The notes beneath the pieces were generated by a model. That model saw nothing but the letters and a program-made list of their open reading frames with translations. It did not search any database and was not told the origin of the DNA. Shown in pieces: positions 36,401 to 47,454 of a stretch of DNA of 64,000 bases; the stretch's first letter is position 1, and the number at the start of each line of letters is the position of its first letter. Origin of the DNA: Leucogyrophana mollusca (lineage: Eukaryota; Basidiomycota; Agaricomycetes; Boletales); contig MU266344.1 in assembly GCA_021014945.1 (NCBI GenBank), positions 124,001 to 188,000 of the forward strand. The letters run 5' to 3'. Both the position numbers and the translations under genes were made by a program.

Positions 36401-39400
36401 CAGTACTTAACGACCTGGATTCGTTTGATCTCGTTCGTGCTGGCTTGCTATCCACGGCGGCAGCAACTGTGTCCAAGAGGCGGATACGTCTTGCGACTAT
36501 AGGTACATGCAGCTCTACTTCAGAAATTTTCTTTGCGCTTATCTTCATACTTCATTAGACAACTATCAGGGCGAGGAGAGCGACATTATTATCGCGAGCT
36601 TGACAAGGAGCAACACGTACAATGACATTGGCTTCATGAGCTCTCCTGAGCGTGCGAATGTGTTACTTTCCAGAGCTCGGGATGGTCTTATTCTGATTGG
36701 CAACGCTCCGACTTTCTTCAATGCGCGCAAGGGCAATGAACTCTGGGGTACATTACTCGGCCTTCTCAAGGATGGGGGTCATATATACGATGGTTTTCCA
36801 ATCAAATGCGAGCGCCACCCCCACAGGAAAGCAATTCTAAAGCAAGCCATTGATTTCGACGTGCAGTGCCCCGACGGTGGTTGCACTGGACCATGGTAAG
36901 TGTCCATAGCTTGCCTTTGAGGCTCACGGTATACTCACTGAACGTCTTCGTAGTGGTGCTATGCTGAGCTGTGGTCTCCACCGATGTCCGTCTAGGTGCC
37001 ACCAACTCTCTGATCATTCCAAAATGCCATGCGAGTACATGCTCTATGCCAAGTGCACGGCGAACGTACACGACCAGTCCTGGCGGTGCCGCCAAGGCCA
37101 ACCAGCCACCTGTTCTAACTGCGACCGCGATGCGAAGCGTGCCGAACAACAGCGGATGGAGGATTTCCTCCGTCGGCAGAAGCAGGAGGCAGATCGGCTT
37201 GCGCATGAATATCGAATGGCAGACATTGAGGCGAAGTTCGCTTTGGAGAATGAAGCGCTCGCAGATGCACGGCTCGCTCGGCAAAGGGCGGACGCGATCC
37301 GGCAGAAAGAGAAGGATCTCGAGGCAGCCAGAGCGATGGCGAAAAACGCGTCCAGAATTCAAGGGACCTCAGCTCCGCGTAGCCCACCCCTACAAGGTAA
37401 CGCGACGCTAGAAACAAAACCCACGGTGAAACCTTCGAATGCACCCAATGAGCCGCCAGCCCCACCCCCACCCTCCACTCCCGTCACCAGATCTATCGCA
37501 CGAGACGACTGGCAACGGCAGAAAGACATAGATGGCGCTTACAACGACTCTATCGACGCAATCATGGATATGATTGGACTCGAAGATGTCAAAAGCCAAG
37601 TCCTTAAAATCAAGGCAAAGATCGACCTGGCAAAGCGACACGGCTTATCCCTCGATAAAGAGCGCTTGAATCTTGTCCTGCTTGGTAATCCTGGAACTGG
37701 TACAAGTCCTCTTATGTAACCTGTCGAAAGTTACTGAACAGTTTCACAGGAAAGACTACAGTCGCCAGGTTATATGCACAGTTTCTCGCATCCATTCGGG
37801 TGCTCCCCGGTAGCGCATTTATCGAAACCACAGGGGCCAATCTGGCGAACAACGGAGTTCCAGGAGCAAAGAAACATATCGAAGATGCGATCAAGGTTGG
37901 AGGAGGAGCTATTTTTATCGACGAGGCATATCAACTTGTGGGCGAACACCAGTTTCAAGGCGGTCAAGTTCTCGACTTCCTACTGGCTGAAATGGAGAAC
38001 CGAGTCGGAACATTGGTCTTCATATTAGCTGGCTATAACAAACAGATGGAGAAACTCTTTGAGCATAACCCTGGACTACCGAGTCGCGTGCCGTATCGGT
38101 TGCAATTCGCGGACTACAAGGACGACGAACTGCTCAGCATGATGGAGGACCTGGTCCAGAAGAAGTACAATGGCGCGATGAAGGTTGAAGGTGGCATCTT
38201 GGGTCTATATGGACGCATTGCTGTGCGGCGGTTGGGCTATGGTCGAGGACGCGAGGGGTTCGGGAACGCTCGTGCGCTGCAAAACATGTTCGCGAAAGTG
38301 TGCGAGCGTCAAGCCGAACGCCTCGAAAGAGAACGCAAGGAGGGGCAGCTGCCTGATGACTTCTTCCTTGCCAAGGAAGATCTGATTGGTCCCGATCCGT
38401 CCACGGTTTTACCTCAGAGCAAGCCTTGGGCCAGACTCCAGTCACTCATTGGCCTTGGAGCCGTCAAAGAGTCGATACGGAACTTGTTCGCGTTGATCGA
38501 GGTGAACTATCAGCGTGAGTTAAAAGAGATGAAGCCCATACAGATGTCCCTCAATCGTGTATTCCTCGGGTCGCCTGGAACTGGCAAGACAACGGTCGCC
38601 AAGCTTTACGGCCAAGTGCTCGCGGACCTTGGCCTATTGAGCAACGGTGAAGGTGAGACAGCATCCCTTCCAATTACTGAACAACAACAAATACCATCGA
38701 TAGTTGTTCTAAAGAATCCAGCGGATTTCATCGGGGCTCATCTTGGAGAATCTGAGAAAAACACAAAGGCTATTCTCGCTAGTACGGCCGGCAAAGTTCT
38801 AGTTATCGACGAGGCGAGTTGACGAATCGGTGGAAACGCCGGTGGATGAGTGCTCATCTTGGACGTTATATAGGCCTACATGTTGTACGGCGGAAGCACA
38901 GGCAGTCAAGATTCTTTCAAAACCACAGTCATCGACACGATTGTTGCAGAAGTCCAGAGTGTCCCTGGCGAGGATCGTTGCGTATTGCTGCTGGGGTACA
39001 AGGCTCAAATGGAGGAGATGTTCCAGGTTCGTGCGAGCCACTGCATTAGATCTCAACTTTCCATCCTTGAAATCATCTATATCGTAGAATGTCAACCCAG
39101 GCCTAGCTCGACGCTTTGCCGTTGAGAACGCTTTCAACTTCGAGGATTTCACGGACTCCCAGTTACGCGAAATATTGGATTTCAAGTTGAAAGACCAGGA
39201 CCTTAACGCCACAGATGCGGCCAAAGACGTCGCCAGCAACCTTCTTGCCCGGGCGCGCAATCGCCCAAATTTTGGGAATGCTGGAGAGGTCGAGAACATG
39301 CTTAGCCAGGCGAAAGTGCGGTACCAAACGCGTCAGGCTTCTGTGCCTGCTCATAAGCGCTTCGACGTCGTTTTCGAACCTCCCGACTTTGATCCTGACT

Positions 39401-41057
39401 TTGACCGGGACCTGAATGCTTCTGCTAACCTGACCAAACTCTTCGAGGACATCGTCGGATGCGAAGAAATCATTAGCAAACTTGGCGACTATCAGAAGAT
39501 TGCTCGAGGGATGAAAGCCCAGGGGATGGATATGCGTCAAGGTGGCATTCCCACGAACTTCATCTTCAAGGGACCTCCAGGTATTGGTCCTGTTTTCTGT
39601 GTTGGATCTATCCTGACAAATTTTGCGGGGTTGGATAAGGGACCGGAAAAACAACCGTGGCAAGGAGAATGGGACAAGTCTACTACGATATGGGTTTCCT
39701 GTCCACAAAGGATGTCGTGGAATGCTCTGCTTCGGATCTGGTGGGCCAGTACGTCGGCCAGACAGGTCCAAAAACGAGGAAGCTCTTTGAGAAGGCCCTC
39801 GGCAAGGTGCTTTTCGTCGACGAAGCATATAGACTTGGTGAAGGGCATTTTGCTAAGGAATCCATGGATGAACTCGTCGGCCTTCTCACGCACGAGAGCT
39901 TCAAGCGCAAGCTTCTGGTCATCCTCGCTGGGTATGACCAGGAGATGAATGCTTTGCTCGCGGTGAACCCTGGCCTGTCCAGTCGTTTCTCGGAAGAAGT
40001 TGTATTCCTGAATATGTCTTCAGACCAGTGCCTGTCGATCATCAACAAGGAGCTGAAGAGCAAACACATCAGCCTTGACGAATTGGCTGATCCGTCGTCA
40101 GATGAATATCAGCGGATGAAAACGATCATCGATGAGCTATCCCAGCTACCATCGTGGGGTAATGCTCGAGATACGAAGACAATGGCTTCGACGATGATCA
40201 ACGAAGCACTCAAGTCCGCGGCAGACAAGCCATCCGGTACGGGATTGGTATTGGCAGCAATTCAAGCTGTGAGCATTATGGAAGCTGAGCTGTCGAAACA
40301 ACGCGGGCGTGCTATCGATGTCCCCAAAAAGCCTCAACCACCACTTCCTCAGCAGACCCAGCAAGCTGCTCCTCCACCATCACACCGCCCACCGCAGATG
40401 TCTCGCCCTCAAGTGGCTCAACCTCCTCGCACCGCACCACCGCCCACCCAACCCCGAGCTGCACGCCCCTCTACAAACCAGGCACCATGGCCCTTCCAGG
40501 CCCGTACGCCAACACCTCAAGCGCGTGCTGCGACACCTTCTTGCAGCCAGGCGAGAACAGTTTCGGCAGCAGCATCTAATCTATCACCCTTTTCTCGACG
40601 CGATGTCGGCGTGTCTGATGAAATATGGCGCCGGCTTCAAGCTGATGCACAAGCGGCGGAATCGGCCGACAACGCAGCCAAAGAAGCTCAACGGGAGCTC
40701 CAGGACGGATTGCAGAAAGCTGAATTGCGCCAAAGGGCTGCTAAAAAAGCTGCCCACGCCATAGAACTCGCCGAAGCACAGGCTGAAAGCCAAGCCGAAC
40801 AAGACGAACTAAAACGCAAGCGAGAGCAGGCGCGGATTCGCGAGGTGGAGGCCAAAGCAGCACGCGAGAGAGCCCTCGCGGCTCTGAAAGCAAAACAGCA
40901 AGAGCAAGAAAGACAGCGGGCGCAGGAGGCCAGAGCTCAGGCTGCGCTACGTCGAATGGGAGTGTGTGTTGCCGGGTACCGGTGGATCCGTCAAGAATCG
41001 GGGTATAGATGTAAAGGAGGAGCACATTTTGTCTCCCACGGGCAACTGGGGATCTAG
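33495..41057 (+). CDS. Giant SF1 helicase (ZNFX1/UPF1-like) - NF-X1 zinc finger - triple CbxX/CfqX AAA+ protein
   Basis: Nine exons sum to 2,367 aa in frame: 33495-34950, 35012-35882, 35937-36502, 36559-36895, 36954-37699, 37750-38813, 38874-39026, 39088-39580 and 39640-41057. Residues ~480-1050 are an SF1 helicase: Walker A GPPGTGKS, VEEAGEILE as motif II, GDHKQLRP, IQHRMRPEIS, DNYQGEESDIIIASLTRSN and ANVLLSRARDGL. An NF-X1-type Cys/His finger follows (CTGPCGAMLSCGLHRCPSRC, ~1073-1100). Next come three CbxX/CfqX-type AAA+ domains, with Walker A near 1325, 1600 and 1895 (GNPGTGKTT, GSPGTGKTT, GPPGTGKTT) and Walker B IDEAYQL, IDEAYML, VDEAYRL. A Pro/Gln-rich linker, an Ala/Glu/Arg coiled coil (~2220-2335) and a Cys-containing tail end the protein. 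All nucleotide-binding sites look intact. The ZNFX1 kinship suggests RNA surveillance or defence, which is inference. Intron 6 is GC-AG (38814). Confidence 0.88.
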
Positions 41058-41109
41058 GAGCTGATCCCGGAATGCTCGCACTTTTCTGAAATTTATATGT
41101 GTGATTCAA

Positions 41110-41330
41110 ACTCTTCACTGTGCTCCACGTTCAAAGTTCAATGTCAAGACGTAGTCGTAGATCTGTTTGTCGTCAAGATTTACAAAGTTGAGCCTGGACA
41201 ATGGCACTTACGAGGATTGTCGCCGCGATAGCTTTGCAAAGTTGGAAGCAGCGTCAGAACACATATAGTAAAGGGTGGGAGCCCATACCTTCGAGATACT
41301 GCTCAAATGACGGACACATTTTCTTATGGC
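41110..41330 (-). pseudogene. Fragment of a DUF6533 gene (exons 2 to 3)
   Basis: The minus strand matches exon 2, intron 2 and the start of exon 3 of the copies at 45262-43652 (minus) and 52545-54223 (plus): TATCTCGAAGGTATGG, the AACTTTGCAAAGC stretch and CAGATCTACGACTACGTC. It carries the same TTC TGA nonsense codon (TGA at 41256-41254) as the 45 kb copy, where the 52 kb copy has TTC TGG. Similarity ends abruptly near 41100. It is a relic with no coding role. Confidence 0.75.
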
Positions 41331-42212
41331 TTGACTGTCTATCAACGTTTATGGCAATGTGAGCATACCGGTATTTCGTATCATGCGTCACATCTCATGG
41401 TTCGCATGCGCAAGTCCCATGCGAATTCTTCATGCCGTCATTGCCACTGCATTGTACCCCGTCCGTGACCCCCAAAATGATCGCGGTAATATTGCGGTAA
41501 TACATTTGTTCCATCAACAAATTTTCCACCAGCGTTTCATCCCCCGACCACGTACTCAGTTCACGAAGATGTAGATGGGCATGACGGGAGCGCCCGGGTC
41601 GAGCGTCGGCTTTTGATATCTAATCACGAAACTAACAGCTTACTCACCGTGGTACATCACCAGTGTGGCGCCTGAGCACGCATTCTCAACAGCCATCACT
41701 GGGGTCGTGAACTCCCCGCGCGGACCTTTCCCCCAGTGTTCTCATCTTGAACAGCCCATCGCTTTCAACCGCCCGAACACCACAGCTTTGGTAATCAGCC
41801 CAGAAATGTGCATGCCACCTGAATAACTCAGAAGTCAAACTCGTTCCCAGCCCACCAAAGCATATCAACGGCTCGAGTGTTGTTACAATCTGCGGTTCTA
41901 TAACGTATCATCGCACTTTCCTTCGGGTTTTTGTCCGGTGAGCTTATTACGAAAGGTACTTGCGGCAACTGTGCTCGGACATCGTTCTGGCTATTGATGC
42001 TGCTATATCTCCTTGTGTCTTCACTTCTTCAATTGAATCACTGGTGTCTGTTTGTCAGCTCCGAGTATCTCCATCGCAGTATCCAAACCTCAAGGCCGAA
42101 TACCGCCGAAACGGATGTGACGGCTTTCTATAAAGACGGATCAAGGGGATGAAAGGTGTGGATTATAGTGTTAACCAAGTATCAACCTCCACTGAAACTA
42201 AACTAGATTCAC
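41331..42212. other. Intergenic region upstream of the second methyltransferase
   Basis: No supported gene. Small frames occur at 41359-41574 and 41931-42152 without motifs. There is a short direct repeat ('gcggtaatattgcggtaata') near 41485. The 3' end is the promoter of the gene at 42213. Confidence 0.35.
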
Positions 42213-43394
42213 ATGGCTACTTACGGGAAAGCAACCTTTGACACAGTCAAGTATGCAGTTTCACGCCCGACATATCCACGCGCCTTATTCGACTTCGTGT
42301 TCGCTTTCCATGGACGCTCGAGCGCGGCACAGTGGGATACAGCCGTTGATTTGGGATGTGGTACTGGTGCGTATGCGTTCTGGTTGTACCGATGCCTGTC
42401 TTATCATGATTACGGTGGCAGGACAAGCAACGGTAGAGCTGGCACCACGTTTCCGCAAAGTCTTTGGCGTCGATGTGAGCGCCAAAATGATCGACACAGC
42501 CAGAACCGCCACCTCTACGACAAACACGAATGGGAAGATTGAATTCGTCCAATCCGCAGTGGAGAAGTTGCTTTTTCTGGAGAATGAGAGTGTTGACCTC
42601 GTAGTCGGAGGTTTGTTTATTTCTCTTTCTCGGATGGCTGTCTGATAATGCTATGCTTTCTTTTGTTCGTACGACCTTCATAGCCCAAGCGGGGCATTGG
42701 TTCGATTGGTCAAAAGTCTGGCCTGAAGCCGCACGAGTACTTAAACGGGGCGGCAGCGCGGTTTTCTGGGTACGCCCCGCCTTCCAAGTACATACTTATC
42801 CTCACACGGGCACAACCACATAGAATTACTCTGAATTCCGTCTGCCTCAATACCCATCCCTCACGCCTCTCATCACGGCATACCAGCAAGGCTCCGACCC
42901 GTTGAACTCAATCGGGCCATATTGGCAACAACCAGGTCGCTCGATCCTCGATGGACACCTTGTCGCGGTGCCGGATGCTGGAGAAGTCGTTCCTGGGGCA
43001 TTCGGGACGTTTAACAGGGTGTACTTCACTGGTAAGCTGCCTTCTCCCTGACCAGGAACGATGGTCCGACGATTATCACTGCACCCCCACAGGCGCGCAT
43101 TACCCAAACCTGCCATCTCCTCGATCAGTCCTCATGCGGAAGACTATCACGTGGATGGACCTCTATGGATACCTTCAAACGTACAGCGCACTACATACCT
43201 TTCGTGAGCACCACCCTGAGGACGCGCAGCATGCCGAAGGAGAACTCTCTTTGCGCTTCTGGAGGTCACTCATGAAGGGGGCTGGGAAGAGCAAGGCTGA
43301 TGACCATGCCAGTGACTCTAGGGCGGAGGTCAATGGCGATGATGAAGTGATCATAGAGTGGCCGCTGGCGGTCATTCTGGTGCACAAGGTGTGA
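42213..43394 (+). CDS. SAM-dependent methyltransferase, trans-aconitate methyltransferase-like (Tmt1/Crg1 type)
   Basis: Five exons, 42213-42366, 42422-42610, 42684-42769, 42824-43031 and 43093-43394; 312 aa in frame. It starts MATYGKATFDTVKYAVSRPT, a YxxxRPxYP N-terminus typical of the trans-aconitate/Crg1 methyltransferase group. Motif I is AVDLGCGTGQAT (residues 44-55), then VFGVDVSAKMID (motif II) and the HWFDWSKVWPEAARVLKRGG stretch after it. Fungal relatives methylate small carboxylic acids or lipids; the substrate here is not known. The protein is soluble. The C-terminus has an acidic insertion (DDHASDSRAEVNGDDE) before the final WPLAVILVHKV strand. It lies between the DUF6533 relic at 41 kb and the decayed copy at 43.65 kb. 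Confidence 0.85.
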
Positions 43395-43651
43395 ATGTAC
43401 TGGGTAACCGCTCTTTTGTGAAGCCAGCGTCTAAAATGATGCACGTCACCTGTATATTTCGAGGCGATCGCGGTATACGATGACGGGGGCCGTTTGTCGG
43501 CGTCGCACAACAGTTCGGAATTTTCTTCTGAGACCCAACCGTCCGCTCGATATTTTACCCGTAGATAATATTCAATCTGATACCGTTTCCCAAACAAACA
43601 TGTTCACCTTAACCCCATCGCAATGATGATCGCTGTTATCCGAGAACTATT

Positions 43652-45262
43652 TCAGCACTGGGTAACCCCAGAGGCAAACACTATGGATGTTGATTGAGTG
43701 AACGCGTCTCCTTCCACTGCCCCAGATTCAGTCTCGCGGAGATGGAGAATGATGCGGGTGGTAAAGACAGCATGAAGCACTCGCGTGGGGCTGGTTGAAT
43801 ATAAGCTCCAGCGTGAAATATAGAAAATAGATGAGGTGCTTACGTTGCAAAAGACGTAGAAAGGAACCCCTGTCGGCGAAGGTAAGGGATCGTGTCTGCA
43901 GGAACGAGACCGGAGACAAACTGACCGTTTGGGTGGCGACACCGAGATTCACGGCTGAGAGAGCTGTTGTGGGTTTCTAGCAAGCTTGAGATACTGCGAA
44001 ATAAGAATCGATCCTTACCGAACAAAACCACATAGTATGCGATTCCTTATGAAGAATCAGCTAAGTAAGCGGCCGTAGTCCCAAATAATTTGACCGACCG
44101 TCTCGCAGAAGAACCCCGTACAACGCTGTCATGGTAATCCCCCTGTTCTGCTTGACTATTCGCTTCAAATAAGTGCTTTCGATGTGAAAGACATCATAAC
44201 AGACACTTACCGACGGGGTATGCATGAACTATCATCATAAGTAGTGACACTGCGATTTGAGGTCAATTTAGAAAAGGTGCTTGTCATAGCATGGATAACG
44301 AAGCACTCACATGACTCAATGCCCATAAATAAGGACCAGTCCACCAGAAAATTGTCGTTTTCGCTTGTGGGGATGCAACCGCTGAGCGCCAAGTCGTGGA
44401 TCACAGTGACTGCGCAGTGGGCGATGACAACGCGGGAGTATGTGCGCATTAGCGTCGAACGAGCGACCACCGGCGGAACAACACTCACAAGCCAGTGAGT
44501 TCACATACAATACAGTGAAATAGAGCGCAAAGGCGAAAAATGTGGCTCCCACAGTAATGAGGATGATAGCCAGTCTGCGTCCCCTTCCCCAGATAGCCCA
44601 AGTTCTGACCATGATGATAACTTTGGGAGGTCAGACAAATAAACAGAGTAATGCCCAAACTCCTACTTTCTGTGACAGACATACTAATCGGGTACACGTC
44701 TGAACACAAGTACACATCATCTCAGATCACTATGAGAAAAATTTATCAGACTTACAAGAAACAATAGATAGTGCGAAATGGCAAGCTTTATCGCTCGGCT
44801 CCGACAGCAAGTCCCCTACAACGTAGACTCGAAGTCTTGAACTGATCAACGTGTGGAGCTAGATCCACTCACGATAAAGCACCATAAGGGTTACGTCGAT
44901 GAACGGCGAGTATTTTGTAAAGAGATAAAGGCCCTTGACTGCGCTCCACGGCCTGCTCCAGATATAATCGAGTTCAAGGATCAACGTCAGGATGTAGTCG
45001 TAGATCTGTTTGCCATCAGGATCTACAAAGTTAAACTTGGACAATGGCGCTTACGAGGATGGTCGCTGCGATAGCTTTGCAAAGTTGGAAGCAGCTTCAG
45101 AACACATATAGTAAAAGGTTGGAGGCCATACCTCCAAGATACTGCTCAAACGGAACATTAATTCTGAGTTCGCCAAGGCGCTAGATAACAGCATGTTCAT
45201 TGAGGACAGCTTACTTTTATCAATTCCTTATCGACCCCTACAGAGGCGAGTTCCGACTCCAT
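43652..45262 (-). pseudogene. DUF6533 membrane-protein gene, left copy, with a nonsense codon
   Basis: The minus strand from the ATG at 45262 (MESELASVGVDKELIK) to 43652 matches the intact plus-strand gene at 52545-54223 exon by exon. Matching pieces are YLGGMASNLLLYVF, IYDYILTLILELDYIWSRP, the MVRTWAIWGRGRRLAIIL helix, LSGCIPTSENDNFLVDWSLF, YSTSPTRVLHAVFTTRIILH and a VFASGVTQC end. In exon 2 a TGA (45099-45097) replaces the Trp codon of the intact copy. The splice sites that I could check are still good, including a GT donor at ~44213 where the intact copy has GC. The decay is therefore recent, or the gene makes a truncated product of about 30 residues. It forms the left arm of a large inverted duplication. 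Confidence 0.75.
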
Positions 45263-46065
45263 GATCGAAGAAAGATCGGGGAGAATGTACGCAGGAAGGT
45301 TTTACACGAGGATGTCCGTCATCCGCGGTTTATTAACCTCATACCTTGGCGGTGTTCGATAAAGTAGCCTTCCAGCGCATGGCCCCACAGCTCTCAAGTT
45401 CGAAAGATCAGAAAACCGCCTAGTATAGTAAGTGCGAGGCCAGCACTACTGGCAGCGGCGAAGTTGATGCAACCAGGTGTGAATGCTGAAACATGCACCG
45501 ATCATCGTCCCCGTTCAGGGTGGTTTGGGCCAAACCATGGAGTCGAGAGGGAATAATGGCCAACCTGGACTTTCCATGCGCTCCCTGGGGTATGTTATAT
45601 CTCTTCATTTACTGTCTGGGCCGGTTTTCCGCACAGTCAAATCATAGTCGAGAATAGACCAACCTGAGCGCCTGCTATTAAAAAGATCTCTGTCAATGGC
45701 ACCTATCTCAGCCGAGATCTGCGACAAAAACGCGTTTCAGCTGGCTAAATTTACCGAGGGTTTAGTAGCTACGTAATGTTGAGGGATCAACACACTACAT
45801 TTGTGACGGACACAGCGATGAATACCAGCTCAGATGGCCCAACCGAAGTCGATCGCGGCAGTGACGAAGAAGCACCATTCCATAAATGATGGACTCCAGA
45901 GACATCACCAATGCGGACCAATTAAATGCGGTGGTTACAGGTGGTTACTAGAGATCGCTCGGCCTGATCAAGCTGGGGAGCATTTTAAAGCCGGCGCGGA
46001 TTTCGTGGTTGTCGATCGTGGCAGAGAGTCGACAATGTACCTTCAACCATCTCGACCGGTAGTGA
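45263..46065. repeat. Upstream flank in the left arm of the inverted duplication
   Basis: The sequence upstream of the decayed copy matches, in inverted orientation, the flank of the right copy (about 51730-52545). Shared pieces are GATCATCGTCCCCGTT, a 'aagaagcaccattcc' stretch and GGCAGAGAGTCGA. The arms (gene plus flank) are about 2.4 kb each and enclose about 5.7 kb. No separate gene is supported here. Confidence 0.65.
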
Positions 46066-46567
46066 GACGCAGAGCTTCCGCCACCGAGAGCAAGCTATCA
46101 TGATACTTCTGATGGATCACGGATGTTTGGATTGCCGGAAAGACAGAAGAGCGATATCCTTCGTGAAGATTCCTGTCCGTTGACGGGGTCGCAGGAAAAC
46201 AAGGACACCGTGTAATCATTACGAGACCGTCCGCAATCGTAAGGAGAATGGATCTATTGGGATCTGACTCGGGCCCTGGTCGCATGGCTAACAGGCACGT
46301 TACTGTACGCAGAGTCGGAATAGGGATACAAGGGTGTTGCATTGGGATGATTCTGAATATGGTTATCAGGTCTTGTGGTTTCGGGTGTCGAACTAACTTT
46401 GACTACATACGTGTTGTGCAATTGTTGTGCTCGGAACAGGTCCGACTCGAGGGCGGACAATTATGGATAGTGTTGTTGTAGCACTGCTGGTGTCTCATTG
46501 ACAAGCCACGACCCATCCTGGACTAGCACAACTCCGACTTTGCCACGGACCGGCTCGTAAACCCTCA

Positions 46568-46706
46568 GTTTCGGAACGGTGTAGCGCCTCCATTTTTGGC
46601 AATATATCAGACGGGTTGTTGTGCCGAGAGATGCCGAACTATTGAGTCAAAAAAAAAAAAACAAGGCTGGAAAAAGCCCAGACCGCTACAACGTTCCGAA
46701 ACGCAC
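46568..46706. mobile_element. MITE-like inverted-repeat element, copy 1
   Basis: Bounded by an inverted repeat of about 19 bp with one mismatch: GTTTCGGAACGGTGTAGCG at the left and CGCTACAACGTTCCGAAAC at the right. The inner part contains CCATTTTTGGCAATATATC, GTGCCGAGAGATGCCGA and a run of 13 A. It has no coding capacity. A second copy lies in opposite orientation at 47254-47454. I could not identify a clear target-site duplication. Confidence 0.7.
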
Positions 46707-47253
46707 CGGAAGTTGTGGTAATCAGCAGGTGAACAGTAGCGGCAGTTGGCTCTACGACACTGCTGGGATCTAAATCTAACTCTGGATAAAAAAGCAATAA
46801 ATATTGAGACCCGTAGGTCTACCACTCCGGGAAAGCGTGTCATCCTTGTGCAGGGGCCATGAGATGAGCGAAGTCTTCGTGAAAACATCAGGCACATCAT
46901 AACCAGAAAAGGAAATTACTGGAAGTGGCAACCAAAAAGTTTGTGCCTTCAGAGAAATAGACTTCTCTGTATCGTTCCAATTTTACGTATGTCACCCCGA
47001 AGGGGACAATACTGAAGGAGAAAGTGCCCAGAATGCGAGCAGAGTTCTGTTTTTGAGCTTGGAAGCGGGTGAGGAGGAGCACATCGAAAATGGGTATGAT
47101 CGGCCAAATGTGGTAATTCCCTGTCACATTCAACTCCGCGGCATCCAGCCGTAACCCAACGACAGTCAAGAAGGGTGAGCGCTAAGAGCTTTCCGCAAAC
47201 ACAAACATGCGATGTTGGATTGCGAGCGTAAGTTAGAACTCGTTTTCCAGTAC

Positions 47254-47454
47254 GTTTCGGAACGTTGTATCGATCCGGAATTTTTTCAGCCTTAGTTTTT
47301 TTTTACTCCGAGCAAATTCCAGCCACCACATCACTGCGGCATGATCCTGCCAGTGCTGAACTGGGCACCTGGTGGCTCGGCATGTCTCGGCACCACTAAC
47401 CTGAGTTCGATGTCCGATATATTGCCAAAAATGGAAGCACTACAACGTTCCGAA
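47254..47454. mobile_element. MITE-like inverted-repeat element, copy 2 (opposite orientation)
   Basis: Ends are GTTTCGGAACGTTGTA at the left and TACAACGTTCCGAAAC at the right. The inner GATATATTGCCAAAAATGG and GGCATGTCTCGGCAC are the reverse complement of the matching parts of copy 1, so the two are the same family inserted, or duplicated, head to head. The element is about 200 bp and noncoding. The arrangement could also be read as one foldback element of ~890 bp spanning 46568-47454. Confidence 0.65.
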
